A stretch of 64,000 nt of DNA from DASQEH01 sp963765725 (GCA_963765725.1 CAVXXI010000001.1:62001-126000), one strand, 5' to 3'; numbered from the stretch's first letter, positions 35,139 to 43,584 are shown. The notes: generated by a model not told the origin, from the letters alone. A program made the numbers and translations.

Positions 35139-35782
35139 ATCGCCTCAGTCGCCAGCAGCTCCGCCACCTCGCGCAAGAGGTCGAGCTCGGCGGACGAGGC
35201 GTTGCGGTCGGCCGAGCGGTAGCCGATCGCCTGGTCCAAGCCTGAAAGGCGCAGAGGTCCGACGGCGGCGAGGTAGGCGGAGAGGATGCCCCGAGCCGCG
35301 GAAGCGTCCGGTCGGGCGGACAGCGCCACCTGGGCGAGGATCACCGCGGTCAGCGCGACATCCACGGCAGGCGGCCCGATATCGCTGTTGCACCAGTCGA
35401 TCACCACCGGCCCGGCCGGCGACATGATGACGTTGTCCGGATGAAGATCGAGGTGCCGGATCGTATCTGTGCCGCCTCCGTGCGGGGATGGCAGCGCATG
35501 CAGGCGCCGGTGCAGATCGGCCAGGGCGCGTCCGCTGTCCTCGGTGGTCGTCGTGCCCGCCACTACCGACTCGCGCATGGTCGGACCGTGCACCCAGTCC
35601 AGCACCAGGTCCGGGCCCTTCGCGGAATGCACCACCGGGACCGGGAAACCCAAGGCCTGCACCCGTCGCATCGTCAGCGCTTCCGGCTCGCACCGCTTCC
35701 CGGGCGTGCGGTACCTCCGCAGCACGGTTGTCTCGTCCAGAGCGAACACGTCCGCATCCCGCCCGCTCGCAATCGGGTCCAC
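35135..35782 (-). CDS. Aminoglycoside-phosphotransferase-like kinase
   Basis: The protein has 215 residues from GTG 35782 (reading MDPIASGRDADVFALDETTV). The kinase-like core has TVLRRYRTPGKRCEPEALTM, the catalytic loop IRHLDLHPDNVIM and VIDWCNSDIGPPAVDVALT in the DFG position. It is short for the APH family (usually about 260-300), lacking part of the N-lobe, but the catalytic Asp, Asn and metal Asp are present. The substrate is unknown; antibiotic modification should not be assumed. It overlaps the MDMPI gene, and a repeat array lies just upstream of its start. Confidence 0.83.
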   Translation of the reverse strand: MDPIASGRDADVFALDETTVLRRYRTPGKRCEPEALTMRRVQALGFPVPVVHSAKGPDLVLDWVHGPTMRESVVAGTTTTEDSGRALADLHRRLHALPSPHGGGTDTIRHLDLHPDNVIMSPAGPVVIDWCNSDIGPPAVDVALTAVILAQVALSARPDASAARGILSAYLAAVGPLRLSGLDQAIGYRSADRNASSAELDLLREVAELLATEAM

Positions 35783-35809
35783 GGACCGATGCTAGAGACA
35801 CCTACTACC

Positions 35810-36050
35810 CGGCGAGGGGTCATGTCCTTACCCCCGAGGGGTCATGTCCTTGCCTCCGAGGGGTCATGTGGTTCCCTGCGAGGGGTCATGTCCTTCCCCG
35901 GGAGAGTGCCTGCCCTCAGGAGGCTTAGCACTTCCCGCTCGAGGAGTCACGTGATCCCCAATGACGAGTCAGGTGCTCCCGCCGAGGAGTCACCTGCTTC
36001 CCGCCGAGGAGCCGGTTGCTTCCCCACGGAGGCCACTGCGACGCCTTGCC
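35810..36050 (+). repeat. 22-bp tandem repeat array, plus orientation (about 11 units)
   Basis: Units beginning GAGGGGTCATG or GAGGAGTCA recur at 35814, 35836, 35858, 35880, 35902 (degenerate), about 35920, 35941, 35963, 35984, 36006 and about 36029, so the period is 21-23 and mostly 22. Between the GAG..TCA cores lie C-rich segments such as GTTCCCTGC or CTTCCCGCC. The array fills the space between the APH start and an oppositely oriented block. Confidence 0.88.
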
Positions 36051-36129
36051 CCCGGCGGTCACGACGTGACCCTGGAGGGGAAGAACCTGAGTTCTCTGCG
36101 GGAAGGGACCTGGCCCCTGACGGGGAACG

Positions 36130-36240
36130 AAGAGACCCCTCGGCGGGAACTACGTGACCCCTCGGCGGGAAGCTAAGTGACTTCTCGGCGGGAAGTACGT
36201 GACCCCTCGGCGGGAAGTAAGTGACCTCTCGGCGGGGGAG
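36130..36240 (-). repeat. 22-bp tandem repeat array, minus orientation (about 5 units)
   Basis: Units read GTGACCCCTCGGCGGGAA with GTGAC at 36154, 36177, 36199 and 36221, plus one at the left edge (AGACCCCTCGGCGGG). On the minus strand this is the same CCCGCCGAGGGGTCAC unit as the left block, so the two blocks point at each other with about 80 bp of degenerate repeat between. The block ends 15 bp from the 3' end of the RidA gene. Confidence 0.88.
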
Positions 36241-36255
36241 GGGTTTCGTCGCTCG

Positions 36256-36678
36256 TCAGCTGGAGGAGGTGTCAGCGGGTACGGCCGCCACCGCCTCGAT
36301 CTCGACGAGCTGGTCCGGGTAGCCCAAGACGCTGACCCCGACCAACGTGCTGGGCACATCGTGGGGCCCGAACTCCTCGGCGACGACCTCCCAGGCGGCC
36401 ACCAGGTCAGACCTCACCGACGTGGCCACGAGCACTCGGGTGAAGATGACGTCGGTCAGCCGAGCCGACGCGTCGGAGAGCGCGGTCCGGAGGTTGGCGA
36501 GTGCCTGTACCGCTTGTCCCCGGTAGTCGCCGACGGCGGCGGTGGCGCCGTCGGCGGTGAGGGGGCACGAACCCGCCAAGAAGATGAACCGCGTGCCGGC
36601 GGGTGCGGTCGCCGCGTACGCGTAGGGCACCCCCGGGTAGAGCCGTCCGGATCGGATCAGCTCGACAACTCCCTCCAT
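36256..36678 (-). CDS. RidA/YjgF family protein
   Basis: The protein has 140 residues from ATG 36678 (MEGVVELIRSGRLYPGVPYA). RidA marks: FIFLAGSCPLTADG, QAVQALANLRTALSDASARL, DVIFTRVLVATSVRSDLVAA and TLVGVSVLGYPDQLVEIEA. The catalytic Arg of enamine/imine deaminases (Arg105 in E. coli RidA, usually in RxxV) is not obvious: the usual position reads STLVGVSVLG. So this may be a RidA-fold protein of another subgroup. It is the left-most gene of the DUF4386 strand and is followed by a repeat array. Confidence 0.83.
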   Translation of the reverse strand: MEGVVELIRSGRLYPGVPYAYAATAPAGTRFIFLAGSCPLTADGATAAVGDYRGQAVQALANLRTALSDASARLTDVIFTRVLVATSVRSDLVAAWEVVAEEFGPHDVPSTLVGVSVLGYPDQLVEIEAVAAVPADTSSS

Positions 36679-36812
36679 GCGAAGAGCCTGCCAGACTGCG
36701 CGGCCGCTGCCCACCCGAGCTGGGCGTCGTTCATCAGTCGCCTGAGGGTAGGGCTGTCGTCGGGTGGACGACGAAAGAGCGTGAGCGGTGATTGAGTACG
36801 GACCCTCGTCGG

Positions 36813-37595
36813 TCAGGGCTGCGGCCGGGCGTCGTACGCCGCCGGTTCGAATCCCTTGACGAGAAGCCAGCAGCCCAGCGCCACTTCGAAGAGCCCGCCG
36901 GGGATGGAGAAGGCGAGGCCGATGTGGAGCCCGAAGACCTCCGCGATGCTGCCGACCGCGAGGAGCGGGTAGCCGATCAGCCCACCGATCGCGAGCGGCC
37001 GGGGGATGAGACGAGCCCTGAGGAGAAGGGCACACAAGACGATGCAGCCGATCGCCAGTGACAGCTCACCGAGCTGGTAGGCCATCGTGTTCGCGTCGAC
37101 TGCGAGCGACCCGAGCGTGCTCGCCCAGTTCGCTCGGATGGCGCCGGCGTCGGCGGCGTGGTCCGCCAGAGGGGCGATCATCAGCAGGGCGAGGGCTCCG
37201 ACTGTGAGGAGCGCGACCTCCACGATCAATGCGGAGAGGTACGTCAGGGCGGTTCTCTTGCCGTGCCGCTCGAGGATCGGGAAGAACAGCACTCCCTTGC
37301 CGATGTCCACCGCCGAGTTCACCAGCATGAGGAGCGCGCCGAGTACGAGGGTGGTCTCGTGTGCGGAGACCCGAGGGAGGAAGCCGGCTCCCCCGACCAC
37401 GGAGTTGGCCAGGGCTGAGCCCACACCGTAGGAGACGAACCCGAGCAGGAAGAGCGCTCCAATGAGTCGCGACACCCACAGGCGGAAACGGGGCGATGCG
37501 CCGGAGCGGACGGCTGTGCGGCTCGTCGACCGTACGCCGCCGGTGAGGCTCTCCGTCGCCGACGCAGTGAGCGCGACCGGCGTCGAGGCGGCCAT
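36813..37595 (-). CDS. DUF4386 membrane protein
   Basis: The protein has 260 residues with about six helices. Typical DUF4386 sequence: RLIGALFLLGFVSYGVGSAL, then ALLMLVNSAVDIGKGVLFFP, RTALTYLSALIVEVALLTVG and LGELSLAIGCIVLCALLLR. The function is unknown; genes of this family are frequently controlled by a neighbouring TetR protein. It is divergent from the TetR gene, with two palindromic operators in the gap, and has a paralogue at 58489-59283 behind an almost identical operator region. Confidence 0.9.
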   Translation of the reverse strand: MAASTPVALTASATESLTGGVRSTSRTAVRSGASPRFRLWVSRLIGALFLLGFVSYGVGSALANSVVGGAGFLPRVSAHETTLVLGALLMLVNSAVDIGKGVLFFPILERHGKRTALTYLSALIVEVALLTVGALALLMIAPLADHAADAGAIRANWASTLGSLAVDANTMAYQLGELSLAIGCIVLCALLLRARLIPRPLAIGGLIGYPLLAVGSIAEVFGLHIGLAFSIPGGLFEVALGCWLLVKGFEPAAYDARPQP

Positions 37596-37701
37596 GTCAG
37601 GTGCTCCTGACGGAGAGGCCTGCGGACTCCGAGTCGCGGGATTCTGTACGGGGGAGTGGCCTCGTCGTCGTCATGGGGTGTCCTTTCGCGGACCGTCTGG
37701 T

Positions 37702-37736
37702 GTACTTAGTACGAGAAGAGTATCGTACATAGTACG
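37702..37736. promoter_or_regulatory. Double palindromic TetR-type operator
   Basis: GTACTTAGTAC (37702-37712) and CGTACATAGTACG (37724-37736) are palindromes with centres 23 bp apart, in the gap between the DUF4386 and TetR genes. Followed by GCTAGCCC at 37742. The same arrangement occurs at 59329-59363 upstream of the second DUF4386 gene. TetR autoregulation and repression of both DUF4386 genes is the expected circuit. Confidence 0.8.
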
Positions 37737-37760
37737 AATTCGCTAGCCCTGAGGAATGAC

Positions 37761-38444
37761 ATGGCAGAGAGCGCCACCCCGCCCGGCTCTAGGCACCCCC
37801 GGCTGAGCCGTGACCGCGTTCTGCGCGGCGCCGTTGCTGTCGCCGACGCCGGAGGTATCTCGGCGCTGACGATCCGCTCGCTCGCGCAGCAGCTGGGCAC
37901 CAAGCCCATGTCGGTCTACTACCACGTCTCCGACAAGGACGAGATTCTCGACGGCATCGTCGACATCGTCTTCAGCGAGATCGAGCTGCCCTCGGTGGGA
38001 GGCGACTGGCGCGCCGAACTGACGCGGAGAGCGCATTCGGCCCGGCGTGTCCTTCGCGCTCACCCGTGGGCAACCCCACTGCTCGAGTCGCGGACCCATC
38101 CGGGACCGGCGTCGCTGAAACACCACGACGCGGTCCTCGGCACCCTGCGCGCTGCGGGCTTCTCGGCGCAGCTGACGGCCCACGCCTACGCCCTCCTCGA
38201 CGCGTATATCTACGGCTTCGCGCTGCAGGAGGCGTCCCTGCCGTTCGAGGGTCCGGACGGGGTCCAGGCGGTCGCCGAACCGATCATGCAGCTGATGGCC
38301 ACCGGCGCGTACCCGCACCTCGTCGAGATGGCCACGTCGTACTACACCCAGCCCGGCTACGACTTCGGCGACGAGTTCGACTTCGGCCTGAGCCTCATCC
38401 TCGACGCTCTCGACCGAACGGCTACCCGGGACGGCAACGACTGA
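37761..38444 (+). CDS. TetR/AcrR-family repressor (TetR_C_1 type)
   Basis: The protein has 227 residues. The N-terminal helix-turn-helix is RLSRDRVLRGAVAVADAGG, ALTIRSLAQQLGTKPMSVYY and HVSDKDEILDGIVDIVF. The C-terminal domain is of the tetracycline-repressor type (VLRAHPWATPLLESR, HHDAVLGTLRAAGFSAQLTA, DAYIYGFALQEASLPFEG). It should bind the double palindrome directly upstream and repress itself, the divergent DUF4386 gene and, by sequence identity of the site, the operon at 57384-59283. The inducer is unknown. Confidence 0.9.
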   Translation: MAESATPPGSRHPRLSRDRVLRGAVAVADAGGISALTIRSLAQQLGTKPMSVYYHVSDKDEILDGIVDIVFSEIELPSVGGDWRAELTRRAHSARRVLRAHPWATPLLESRTHPGPASLKHHDAVLGTLRAAGFSAQLTAHAYALLDAYIYGFALQEASLPFEGPDGVQAVAEPIMQLMATGAYPHLVEMATSYYTQPGYDFGDEFDFGLSLILDALDRTATRDGND

Positions 38445-38506
38445 GCCTTGGGCGGCATCGATCCGACGCCTCGCGTGCGCCCGTGCTTGGCGGTAAGAAT
38501 GAGGCC

Positions 38507-38704
38507 ATGACCACCGAACCGCTGCCGAACGCAGATCCGGCCGACATCGCCGAGCAGACCCAGGAGGCTTTCGCCGCGACCGACGGCGAGGTGTCGGCCG
38601 ACCTCGGGTCGGGCGACGTACCCCTCGAGGCGAATGAAGCGGACGTCCTCGAGCAGCGCCTCGAGGCGCCGGCGCAGCTCGACGACGACGTCGACGAGGT
38701 CTGA
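38507..38704 (+). CDS. Small acidic conserved protein
   Basis: The protein has 65 residues from ATG 38507: MTTEPLPNADPADIAEQTQE, then VPLEANEADVLEQRLEAPAQ, ending LDDDVDEV. It is strongly acidic with two ADxxEQ-type repeats and no hydrophobic core, so probably largely disordered. Similar small proteins with PLEANxADVxEQ occur across actinobacteria without a known function. It stands alone between TetR and a VOC gene. Confidence 0.7.
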   Translation: MTTEPLPNADPADIAEQTQEAFAATDGEVSADLGSGDVPLEANEADVLEQRLEAPAQLDDDVDEV

Positions 38705-38734
38705 GCTCGCGACCGGCGTGCCCGACGGTGGACT

Positions 38735-39121
38735 CTAGGCGTCCCGTTTGAGCTCCTGCACCGCCCAACCGTTGCCGTCTGGGTCGGAGAAGAACGCGAA
38801 GCGCGAGCCCGGCGCGCCCTCGGGGCCCAGTTGCTGGACGGGACTGATCGGCACGCCACGGCCGGCCAGCTCGTCGCGCGCGGCGTCGATGTCGTCCACG
38901 ACGAGCTGAGGGCCCTTGGTCGAGCCTGGCTCGCCGAGTGGCATCCCCTCGCCGATCACCACCGAGGTCGGCGAGCCGGGCGGCGTCATCTGCACGACTC
39001 GCATGCCCGGTGCGGGGCTCAGGTCGTGATCGAGGTGGAAACCCACCTGGTCCGTATAGAAGGCTTTGGCGGTGTCGACGTCTGACACCGGGATGCCGAT
39101 GACTTCGAGCCTGAGGTCCAT
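38735..39121 (-). CDS. VOC family protein
   Basis: The protein has 128 residues from ATG 39121. A standard VOC two-module fold: LEVIGIPVSDVDTAKAFYTD, QVGFHLDHDL, PGMRVVQMTPPGSPTSVVIG and SRFAFFSDPDGNGWAVQELK. The SDPDGN motif near the end is typical of glyoxalase/bleomycin-resistance-like proteins. The substrate is unknown. The longer upstream frame to 39196 overlaps promoter-like DNA and was not used. Confidence 0.87.
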   Translation of the reverse strand: MDLRLEVIGIPVSDVDTAKAFYTDQVGFHLDHDLSPAPGMRVVQMTPPGSPTSVVIGEGMPLGEPGSTKGPQLVVDDIDAARDELAGRGVPISPVQQLGPEGAPGSRFAFFSDPDGNGWAVQELKRDA

Positions 39122-39264
39122 CTGAGTCCTTTGAGGAGATGACGGTCGGGAGCGCTCCACGGCGCGCTCTGGCCGGGGATCGCAAGCAAGCGACACACGG
39201 TAGCGTCCCCCTATTCAATCGCGCGAAAGGTTAGGTCGGACGGTTCCATCGGCCGTGCGGCGGA

Positions 39265-39622
39265 TCACAGCTCGGCGCTGGCGACCGTCCTGCGAGAACG
39301 CGAGGCAGATTCCTTGCCCTGGCCCTCGTCGGCGCAATCGACACCACACGAGCGACAAGCGGCCGAACTTCCATCACCCGGGTTAGGGACAGCCCAGTGG
39401 AGGGAGAACGGCGGGTCCCGGTCTGTGATGAGCAGGAGGGCGCACGCCTCAACCCTCTGCGCCGTGAACCATGCAGGTCGTGTCGGAGGCGAGGACGCCG
39501 ATGACGATGGCGATGGGGATGACGAGCACCAACCGGAAGACTGTCGTCAGCCGGTTGTGCTGGTCGGGATAGTCGACGTCGAGGCGAGCCGGATAGACAG
39601 GCGGCGCAGACGGCATGCTCAT
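39265..39622 (-). pseudogene. DUF4389 membrane protein remnant with internal deletion
   Basis: From ATG 39622 (behind GGAGGATCC) the N-terminus is that of a DUF4389 protein: YPARLDVDYPDQHNRLTTVF, then FRLVLVIPIAIVIGVLASD. The frame then runs out at a stop near 39449. In another frame just downstream the family's C-terminal motif appears, ACALLLITDRDPPFSL, and that frame stops at 39265. The middle, which in intact members holds the remaining helices, is missing, so this is a deletion plus shift and not a simple one-base error. Confidence 0.65.
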
Positions 39623-39833
39623 GGATCCTCCAGCGGACGAGACGCCGAGCCGATGGCTCGGTACGGGACCACGACTGTCGTGGGCTCCATCCTGGGGCCG
39701 GGAGCTACCGGGAGAAGGGCAGAAGGTCCTCCGGAGCGCCGAGACTCCAACGTCGGCCCGGTCCTGAGCCTGCCGACCACCGGGAAGAGCCGTCCCGCCG
39801 ACCCGAGCGGTCGTCCAGGCGTATTGTCGCCAG

Positions 39834-40082
39834 ATGCGCGGGGACCGGGTCGAGATCGTGATCGACGCCGGAGACGAGGTGCGCACCTATGAGGTGGCCG
39901 CTACCCGGAACGGTAGGCGGGTGGAGATCAACACCGGTCGCAATGTCGTCGAAGTGAGAGAAGTAACGCGGAGCGGCACCCCCGTCCGAACGGCGCGCTT
40001 CATGGCGAACCGCATCCTCGCCCTCGTCGAGCACCCGGCCGTCGACCGTACGATCGGTGACGAGGTTCTGCCCTCCGCATGA
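39834..40082 (+). CDS. Hypothetical small protein
   Basis: The protein has 82 residues from ATG 39834: DRVEIVIDAGDEVRTYEVAA, RRVEINTGRNVVEVREVTRS and TARFMANRILALVEHP. It has alternating polar/hydrophobic strands and a final helix, giving a compact beta-alpha fold. No family is recognised. It precedes the diguanylate cyclase by 44 bp on the same strand and could be co-transcribed with it. Confidence 0.6.
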   Translation: MRGDRVEIVIDAGDEVRTYEVAATRNGRRVEINTGRNVVEVREVTRSGTPVRTARFMANRILALVEHPAVDRTIGDEVLPSA

Positions 40083-40126
40083 TCATCGCGCCACCTTCTC
40101 CGCAGGGCCCGGGCTATGTTGGATGA

Positions 40127-41680
40127 ATGGAACGCGCCGATGAGCCGGCCACCCCCGAGTTGGCCTCCGGTTCCTCTTCGGGCGACTCCCTCAGCCTGGA
40201 TCTCGCCGATGCTTTCCCGGTGGTCCGCAACTCCCTGCTGATCGATTATCTGCCGGTTGTCGTCCTGTGTCTCGACGCCAAGGGCATGGCCGTGGTCGTG
40301 AGTGCCGGTTGGTCCGAGGTCACCGGTCGGTCCACGGAGGAGGAGCTGGGCGAAGCCTGGTTGCAGGCCTTCGACGACGACGCCGAAGTGGAGCTTTGGG
40401 TCAGCAGCGTCATCGCCGACGGACGCACGGCTTCTCGAGACCTGTGGGTACGCTCGTACCCGGGGCCGCGACTCATGCGGTTCGCGGGAGCCCCGCGATA
40501 CGACGACGAGGGGCGCCTGCACTCGTACGTGCTGTGTGGAACCGACGTCACCGACCTGCTTGCTCGTGACGACCGCTTGGCGCACGCCGCGAGGTACGAC
40601 GCTCTCACCGGCCTGCTGAGCCGGGCGGAGTTCCAGAACGAGGCGAAGCGATGGGAGTGCGCGACAACAGTTGCCCGCAGGCCGTGCGCGTTGCTTTTTC
40701 TCGATGTCGACAACTTCAAGGCCATCAACGATATGGCGGGGCATGGTGTGGGCGACGAGGTGCTGCGCCTGGTCGGCCGCCGGCTCCAGAATGTGCTGCC
40801 TGCCCGGACTGTGCTCTCCCGCTACGGTGGCGACGAGTTCGCCGCCTTGCTTGTCGATGTGACAACGCCGGCAGAGGCCGCCTCTGTCGCGGATCGGGTC
40901 CTGGCCGGCTTGTCTCAGCCGATCTCCATCAAGGGGCGCCGCTTCGACGTGACGGTGAGCATCGGGGTGGCCCTCACCGGTGACGATCACATCATCGGGT
41001 GGCTGGAGCGCGCCGACGCGGCCCTGTACGAGGCGAAGGAGCTTGGAAAGCACGCGATCGTCGTCGCCGAGGACACGTCGCCTGAGAGTGGTCCGCATTC
41101 GGGCAGTGACTCGGCGCCCACCGGCGCGCCCGCCACGTCGGCGTCTGTCTCTCGGTCGGCATCGACGCCTTTTCACGCCGCACACTTCTACGATGACGAC
41201 GACGATCTGCTTCCTGCCCTGACGGGATACATCAGCGCGGGGCTGTTCAGGGACAGCGTGGTCGTGATCGCCAGCGCCGAGCATCGACGGCAGCTGAGAC
41301 AGCGCCTGGACCCTGACCTGCTGGCGGCGGCACGAGGCAGCAACCGGTACGTCGAGCTCGACGCGGCCGAGACCCTCTCCCGTTTCATGCGCAACGGATT
41401 CCCGGACCCGGACCTGTTCCAGATGGTTGTCGGCTCGACGATTCTTCGCAGCTCGACCCACCGGGCACGGGTGCGCGCCTACGGCGAGATGGTGTCGCTG
41501 CTCTGGGCGGAGGGCAACGCCGCGGCCACCTTGCGGCTGGAAGACCTGTGGAGCGACCTCCAGCGCCGTATCGCGTTCCCCCTGCTCTGCGCCTATCCCA
41601 TGCGTGACTTCCCGCATGAGCCGGACAACGGCTTCGACGAGATCTGCAACCACCACACCCAGCTCCTCAAAGCAGGCTGA
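40127..41680 (+). CDS. PAS-GGDEF-MEDS protein (diguanylate cyclase)
   Basis: The protein has 517 residues, soluble. PAS domain (about 38-145; YLPVVVLCLDAKGMAVVVSA and HSYVLCGTDVTDLL), GGDEF domain (about 150-315) with DALTGLLSR, LFLDVDNFKAINDMAGHGVG and an intact GGDEF motif at 234-238, then a Ser/Pro-rich linker and a MEDS domain (about 345-510): AAHFYDDDDDLLPALTGYIS, SVVVIASAEHRRQLRQRL, RVRAYGEMVSLLWAEGN and LLCAYPMRDF. The residues before GGDEF (PART) lack the RxxD inhibitory site. It should make cyclic di-GMP under control of PAS and MEDS ligands. Confidence 0.9.
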   Translation: MERADEPATPELASGSSSGDSLSLDLADAFPVVRNSLLIDYLPVVVLCLDAKGMAVVVSAGWSEVTGRSTEEELGEAWLQAFDDDAEVELWVSSVIADGRTASRDLWVRSYPGPRLMRFAGAPRYDDEGRLHSYVLCGTDVTDLLARDDRLAHAARYDALTGLLSRAEFQNEAKRWECATTVARRPCALLFLDVDNFKAINDMAGHGVGDEVLRLVGRRLQNVLPARTVLSRYGGDEFAALLVDVTTPAEAASVADRVLAGLSQPISIKGRRFDVTVSIGVALTGDDHIIGWLERADAALYEAKELGKHAIVVAEDTSPESGPHSGSDSAPTGAPATSASVSRSASTPFHAAHFYDDDDDLLPALTGYISAGLFRDSVVVIASAEHRRQLRQRLDPDLLAAARGSNRYVELDAAETLSRFMRNGFPDPDLFQMVVGSTILRSSTHRARVRAYGEMVSLLWAEGNAAATLRLEDLWSDLQRRIAFPLLCAYPMRDFPHEPDNGFDEICNHHTQLLKAG

Positions 41681-41700
41681 GGGGTCTCCCCGCGCACCGA

Positions 41701-42138
41701 TCAGTCGAGGCAGAGCTCGTTGCCCTCGGGGTCGGTCATGACGATGAAGCCGCCGCTCATAGGCGGGGCGGGCTCATGCCTGCTCACCCGGCTCGCGCCC
41801 AAGGCGACCAACCGGTCGCACTCCGACTCCAGGGCCGCCATCCGATCGTCCCCCTCGAGGCCCGGTGCGCTGCGTACGTCGAGGTGCACGCGGTTCTTGG
41901 CGGTCTTCCCCTCCGGCACCTTCTGGAAGAACAACCGCGGCCCGCGCCCCTCGGGGTCACTGATCGCCGATGCGTCGTTGCGTCGTTCAGGCGGGACTTC
42001 GAGCGCTTCGAGCGCAGCGTCCCAGCTGTCGAATCCCCGCGGCGGCGGGTCAAAGGTATAGCCGAGCACGTCGCTCCAGAAGCCGGCAAGGGCGTTCGGG
42101 TCGGCACAGTCAAACGTCACCTGGATCTCTCGGGACAT
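41701..42138 (-). CDS. VOC family protein
   Basis: The protein has 145 residues from ATG 42138 (MSREIQVTFDCADPNALAGF). Glyoxalase-6-like: WSDVLGYTFDPPPRGFDSWD, LFFQKVPEGKTAKNRVHLDV, then GGFIVMTDPEGNELCLD. The KNRVHLDV and DPEGNE motifs are diagnostic of this common actinobacterial branch. The substrate is unknown. It is convergent with the PAS-GGDEF-MEDS gene, only 20 bp apart. Confidence 0.88.
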   Translation of the reverse strand: MSREIQVTFDCADPNALAGFWSDVLGYTFDPPPRGFDSWDAALEALEVPPERRNDASAISDPEGRGPRLFFQKVPEGKTAKNRVHLDVRSAPGLEGDDRMAALESECDRLVALGASRVSRHEPAPPMSGGFIVMTDPEGNELCLD

Positions 42139-42411
42139 GTCGCCCGGCTCCTTCCTGGGTGGCTGCCTGGTGGTCATGCGAGCACAGGGGTCCGCACGAT
42201 CATGCATCAGGGCGCAGTGACATGCAGATCGGGCCGACGGTTCGCCAGGGCGTCCGACGGGTGCCGCGGCCAGGGGCGGATGACTGGCCGCGTGCACGCG
42301 TGGTGCTGCCACGGTGGAGGCTTGGGTCATGCAGTGGACAGGAGCGACAAGCAGCGTCCGGACGGGTCGACAGGCGGTTGACGGCCCGGAGTGCGACACG
42401 GCGGTTGCGCG

Positions 42412-43584
42412 ATGAGCCCCCGCAGGCCGCCAGGAGACGTCCCCTGGGAAGCTGCCGGCGTCCGCCGGCTGGTACAGCACGGGCTCGTTACGGCAATGCC
42501 CGAAGGCACGGACCCGTCGGTGGTCGCCGCTGCGACGAGCGGCTTGCACGCCCAGGTCATCTCGGCGGGAGAGGCCTCCGGGGCGTTGCGGATCAACGGA
42601 GCCACCCGGGGTACGATCCGCTGCGCGCTCTGGGAGGACCGCAGCCTGGTCAAGACCTTCGGCCCGCGCGGCACGGTGCACCTCCTCGCGGCCGGTGATC
42701 TGCACCGATGGATGGCTGCATTGTCCGCCGTGCCGTGGCGCAGCCCGTTCCACGACGACGTCAGACTCACCCCCGCCCAGACCGATCGCGTACTTGCCGC
42801 GCTCGACCAGGCGTTGCGCGGGGCCGAGCTGACCGTGGACGAGCTTTCCGATGCCGTCGTGAGCATCGCGGGACCGTGGGCGGGGGACCTCGTCATGCCT
42901 GCCTTCCAGGGCATGTGGCCGCGCTGGCGCCAGGCGCTCACCACCGCGGCATACGCGGGCGTGCTGTGCTACGGGCCGGATAGGAACCGACGGGTGACCT
43001 ACACCCACCCGAGTCGGTGGGTCCCGTCCGCCCCGGCCATGGATTCCCACGAGGCGATCAGTTGGCTGGTCCAGAGCTATCTGCGCAGCTTCGGGCCGGC
43101 AACCGCCCAGAGCTTCGCCCAGTGGCTCGGTGCTCCAGCGGCCTGGGCGTCGACCCAGCTGGAGACTCGTGCGGAGACCTTGGCACTGGTGGAACTCGAC
43201 GGCGTGGCGGCCTGGGACCTGCTGGACGCGTCGTACCACGCTCAGCCCGCGCCCGACGTGCGGCTGTTGCCCTACTTCGACGCCTTCGTCGTGGGTAGCC
43301 AGCCGCGGTCGCGGCTGTTTCCTGGCCGCGCCGCCGACCGCGCGCTCACTCCGTCGGGCCAGGCCGGCAACTACCCCGTGCTGCTGCTCGACGGCGTGGT
43401 CGGCGGCGTCTGGCACCAGCGTCAGCGGTCAGGTCGGCGCATCGACGTGAGTGTGGAACCGCTACGTCGCTTGTCTGCTCGGCACATGCGCGGGCTGCAG
43501 GCGCAGGTCGCGCGCATCGGTGAGATCTGCGAGCAGGAGGCCACGCTGACCGTCGGCACTGTGACGGTCGGCCCACACGCCTGA
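42412..43584 (+). CDS. Winged-helix DNA-binding protein (HTH_42/AlkZ-like)
   Basis: The protein has about 390 residues from ATG 42412; GTG 42391 is an alternative. WEAAGVRRLVQHGLV, AATSGLHAQVISAGEASGAL, LVKTFGPRGTVHLLAAGDL and RLLPYFDAFVVGSQPRSRLF follow the order of the HTH_42 superfamily, which includes the AlkZ/YcaQ DNA glycosylases that unhook crosslinks. In AlkZ-type enzymes the catalytic motif is Q-x-Q or Q-x-D; the corresponding place here reads HAQ, so glycosylase activity is doubtful. Many actinobacteria carry several such paralogues of unknown role. Confidence 0.85.
   Translation: MSPRRPPGDVPWEAAGVRRLVQHGLVTAMPEGTDPSVVAAATSGLHAQVISAGEASGALRINGATRGTIRCALWEDRSLVKTFGPRGTVHLLAAGDLHRWMAALSAVPWRSPFHDDVRLTPAQTDRVLAALDQALRGAELTVDELSDAVVSIAGPWAGDLVMPAFQGMWPRWRQALTTAAYAGVLCYGPDRNRRVTYTHPSRWVPSAPAMDSHEAISWLVQSYLRSFGPATAQSFAQWLGAPAAWASTQLETRAETLALVELDGVAAWDLLDASYHAQPAPDVRLLPYFDAFVVGSQPRSRLFPGRAADRALTPSGQAGNYPVLLLDGVVGGVWHQRQRSGRRIDVSVEPLRRLSARHMRGLQAQVARIGEICEQEATLTVGTVTVGPHA

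Noticed and set aside
35135..35782. Calling the APH-like protein an aminoglycoside resistance gene
   Set aside because: It is shorter than true aminoglycoside kinases and sits with housekeeping-type genes; APH-fold kinases have many other substrates.
36841..36860. GGTTCGAATCCC, a tRNA T-arm-like motif
   Set aside because: It lies inside the DUF4386 coding sequence and no acceptor, D or anticodon stem can be formed around it.
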